The position numbers and the translations under genes are program-made. A model generated the notes under the pieces. The model searched no databases. It was not told the DNA's origin and saw nothing but the letters and a program-made list of their open reading frames with translations. From Chrysiogenia bacterium (GTDB lineage: Bacteria > JAGRBM01): a DNA stretch of 15,976 nucleotides. The first letter of the stretch is position 1. Each line of letters opens with the position of its first letter. Location of the stretch: contig JAGRBM010000241.1 in the NCBI GenBank assembly GCA_020434085.1, forward strand, positions 1-15,976. The letters are read 5' to 3'. This document shows positions 14,495-15,976 of this stretch, one piece after another.

Positions 14495-15976
14495 CTAGAA
14501 AGAACGGCCCAGGCGCACGTAGAATTCGGTTTCTTTCTTCACGCGCAGCCCCCGGCCCACGCCCACGCGCACCGGTGTGGGCAGGTAGTAGCTGAGGATC
14601 ACGTCGAAGACGAGCTCTGCGCCCGCGCCCACGGCGACGTCGGCGCTCTTTGGAGTGATCCCCTCATCCCAGGCCGTGCCGGCATCGACAAACCCTGCCA
14701 GATGAATGCTCTGCAGGTAGATCGGCAGGTTCCATGCCCCGCGCCGCACCCTGAGCAGCGGCATGCGGTATTCGGCGTTGCCGGAGACGACGTGGTCGCC
14801 CGAGAACTCGGATTCCCCGAAACCGCGCAGCAGGGCCAGCCGGGTGCCGCTGAGCGTAATGAGCCCCTGACCCAGCGAGCCGCCGAGAACGAAAGCCCGT
14901 GTGAGGGGGCGGTCCCCCTGGGTCGTGCCGCCGGCCGCGCGAAGCGCGATGACGTGGTGGTCGAGAAACGGCACGGGAATGTAGCCGCGCACGTCACCGG
15001 AGAAGATGGCGCTGGTGTAATCGCCGCCCAGGCTCTCGTGATAGAGGTTGGATTCCAGCACCACCTGCAGACCGAGTTCGGGAGAGATCGCCTCCTCGGA
15101 CTGCTTGGTCCGGCCCAGTCCCACCCGCGCGAAGAAGCCCGAGAGGTTGCTGCCGGTAAAAGGCGCCGGATTGGCACCCTGCTGGGCGGCCAACAGCAGA
15201 AGGCTGTCATCGAGTGCGCTGCGTCGCTCGAACTCAAAGCCCACGCGGTAACTCAATCCAGGATCGAGGTCCCGGTCGATGGGCACCAGCCCGATGCTCA
15301 AGGGCGAGCCGGAGGCCAGTCCCAGGCGCGCGGTCTCGCGAAGCTCGAAGACGTCGACCTGATTGAGCGCCGTCTTTGATGTGCCCACCACCGCCGTTCC
15401 GAAGGAAGAGAGATTGCGCGAGTAGCTGCCGAAGATGAGCGGGTCGAGCAGGGCGGGGGCCTTGATACGCGAGTAACCGAAGGTGGTGAACACGCGGGGC
15501 TCGGCGCTGTCGAGTCCGTAGTAGAGCGAGGCCGAATAAAACCAGTGGCGCAGCAGATCTTCGTCGGCGGTCCATGCGCCGATCAGGTTGTCGTTGCTGG
15601 CCTGCACATAGGTGGGCATCCAGAAACGCGGCACCAGTGTGGAGAGCGGGCTGTAGCGCTTCGGCGCGTCGGGTTCGACGGCCGCCGCGGGCTCGGGCTC
15701 GAACTGCGCCGGTTTCTTCTGGAGCTGCGTGGGGGCCGCATCATCGAGCGCCTGCTGCTCGTTCACCTCGATGGACCGAATGGCGCGCCCGCTTGCTTCC
15801 CAGGAAACAAAGACAACGGTGTTGCCTTCTGGCGTGAAGGTTGGTTCGAGCGCCGCGCCGAATACGCGGGTCAGCCGCGTTGTTACGCCGCTGCCAAGGT
15901 CCAGTAGATACAGGTCGTATATGCCGCCGCGGTCGCTCGCGAAGACGAGCGTGCTCCCATCGGGCGAGCGCGCGGG
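14495..15976 (-). CDS. PD40/TolB-like beta-propeller fused to BamA/D15-like outer-membrane barrel (5' end missing)
   Basis: This is the 3' part of a larger gene; 493 residues are visible and the frame is open to the window edge. The first roughly 70 residues read as PD40 (WD40-like, TolB-type) propeller blades: SPDGSTLVFASDRGGIYDLY, then a second blade with EPTFTPEGNTVVFVSWE. A Pro/Ala/Glu-rich linker with YSPLSTLVPRFWMP follows. The remainder is alternating amphipathic strands typical of a 'surface antigen' (BamA/TamA-like) barrel, ending VRLGRSF with the terminal Phe recognised by the Bam machinery. A GTG at 15766 could be taken for a start, but it falls within continuous propeller-to-linker coding sequence and is internal. 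In known relatives a signal peptide and further blades precede. The role is unknown; the propeller is probably periplasmic. It is upstream of the CLC gene on the same strand. Confidence 0.87.
   Translation of the reverse strand, partial: PARSPDGSTLVFASDRGGIYDLYLLDLGSGVTTRLTRVFGAALEPTFTPEGNTVVFVSWEASGRAIRSIEVNEQQALDDAAPTQLQKKPAQFEPEPAAAVEPDAPKRYSPLSTLVPRFWMPTYVQASNDNLIGAWTADEDLLRHWFYSASLYYGLDSAEPRVFTTFGYSRIKAPALLDPLIFGSYSRNLSSFGTAVVGTSKTALNQVDVFELRETARLGLASGSPLSIGLVPIDRDLDPGLSYRVGFEFERRSALDDSLLLLAAQQGANPAPFTGSNLSGFFARVGLGRTKQSEEAISPELGLQVVLESNLYHESLGGDYTSAIFSGDVRGYIPVPFLDHHVIALRAAGGTTQGDRPLTRAFVLGGSLGQGLITLSGTRLALLRGFGESEFSGDHVVSGNAEYRMPLLRVRRGAWNLPIYLQSIHLAGFVDAGTAWDEGITPKSADVAVGAGAELVFDVILSYYLPTPVRVGVGRGLRVKKETEFYVRLGRSF

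Noticed and set aside
13040-15379. Long plus-strand open frames (13040-14089 and 14180-15379) opposite the CLC and barrel genes
   Set aside because: They are His/Arg/Gly-rich shadow translations. The minus-strand proteins have conserved motifs over the same bases.

Overview
The window is GC-rich, densely coded DNA from a Gram-negative bacterium. An RND efflux pump with a lipoprotein adaptor and a C-terminal outer-membrane beta-barrel both require an outer membrane. The NadD variant (GGAFNPPHLAH), the DUF4175-type protein, the sigma-54 response regulator and the DUF547 protein suit a Myxococcota/Desulfobacterota-like ('deltaproteobacterial') genome or a related uncultured lineage. That placement rests on recalled family resemblance only. 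I see no phage, transposon, CRISPR, tRNA or rRNA, and no sign of an island. Coding is almost continuous, and no gene-free stretch reaches 300 bases.

Left part (1-3637): a cytoplasmic FGly-type sulfatase or phosphonate/phosphate monoester hydrolase (+) converges on an orphan NtrC-type response regulator (-), with one base between their stop codons. The regulator is divergent from nadD (NAD biosynthesis).

Middle (3638-12250, all +): a 1058-residue DUF4175-like membrane protein with a very long coiled-coil/Gln-rich tail stands as its own unit. A 136-base gap follows. Next comes a compact probable operon of RND membrane-fusion lipoprotein, RND inner-membrane pump and secreted DUF547 protein. No outer-membrane channel or local regulator gene for the pump is visible. 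The DUF4175 gene and the pump operon each have the same 10-mer, CGGCTATAGT, upstream; it holds a good -10 box.

Right part (12251-15976, all -): a CLC chloride channel/transporter with C-terminal CBS and RCK_C (TrkA-C) domains abuts the DUF547 gene tail-to-tail with no spacer. Upstream of it lies the 3' part of an outer-membrane protein in which TolB/PD40 beta-propeller repeats are fused to a BamA/D15-like barrel. That gene runs off the window.

The genes are mostly envelope, transport and housekeeping functions. I did not find a convincing new multi-gene system. The best leads are the CLC-CBS-RCK fusion lacking the internal proton glutamate, the PD40-barrel fusion, the stand-alone DUF4175 coiled-coil protein, and the shared -10 motif with near-leaderless start codons.
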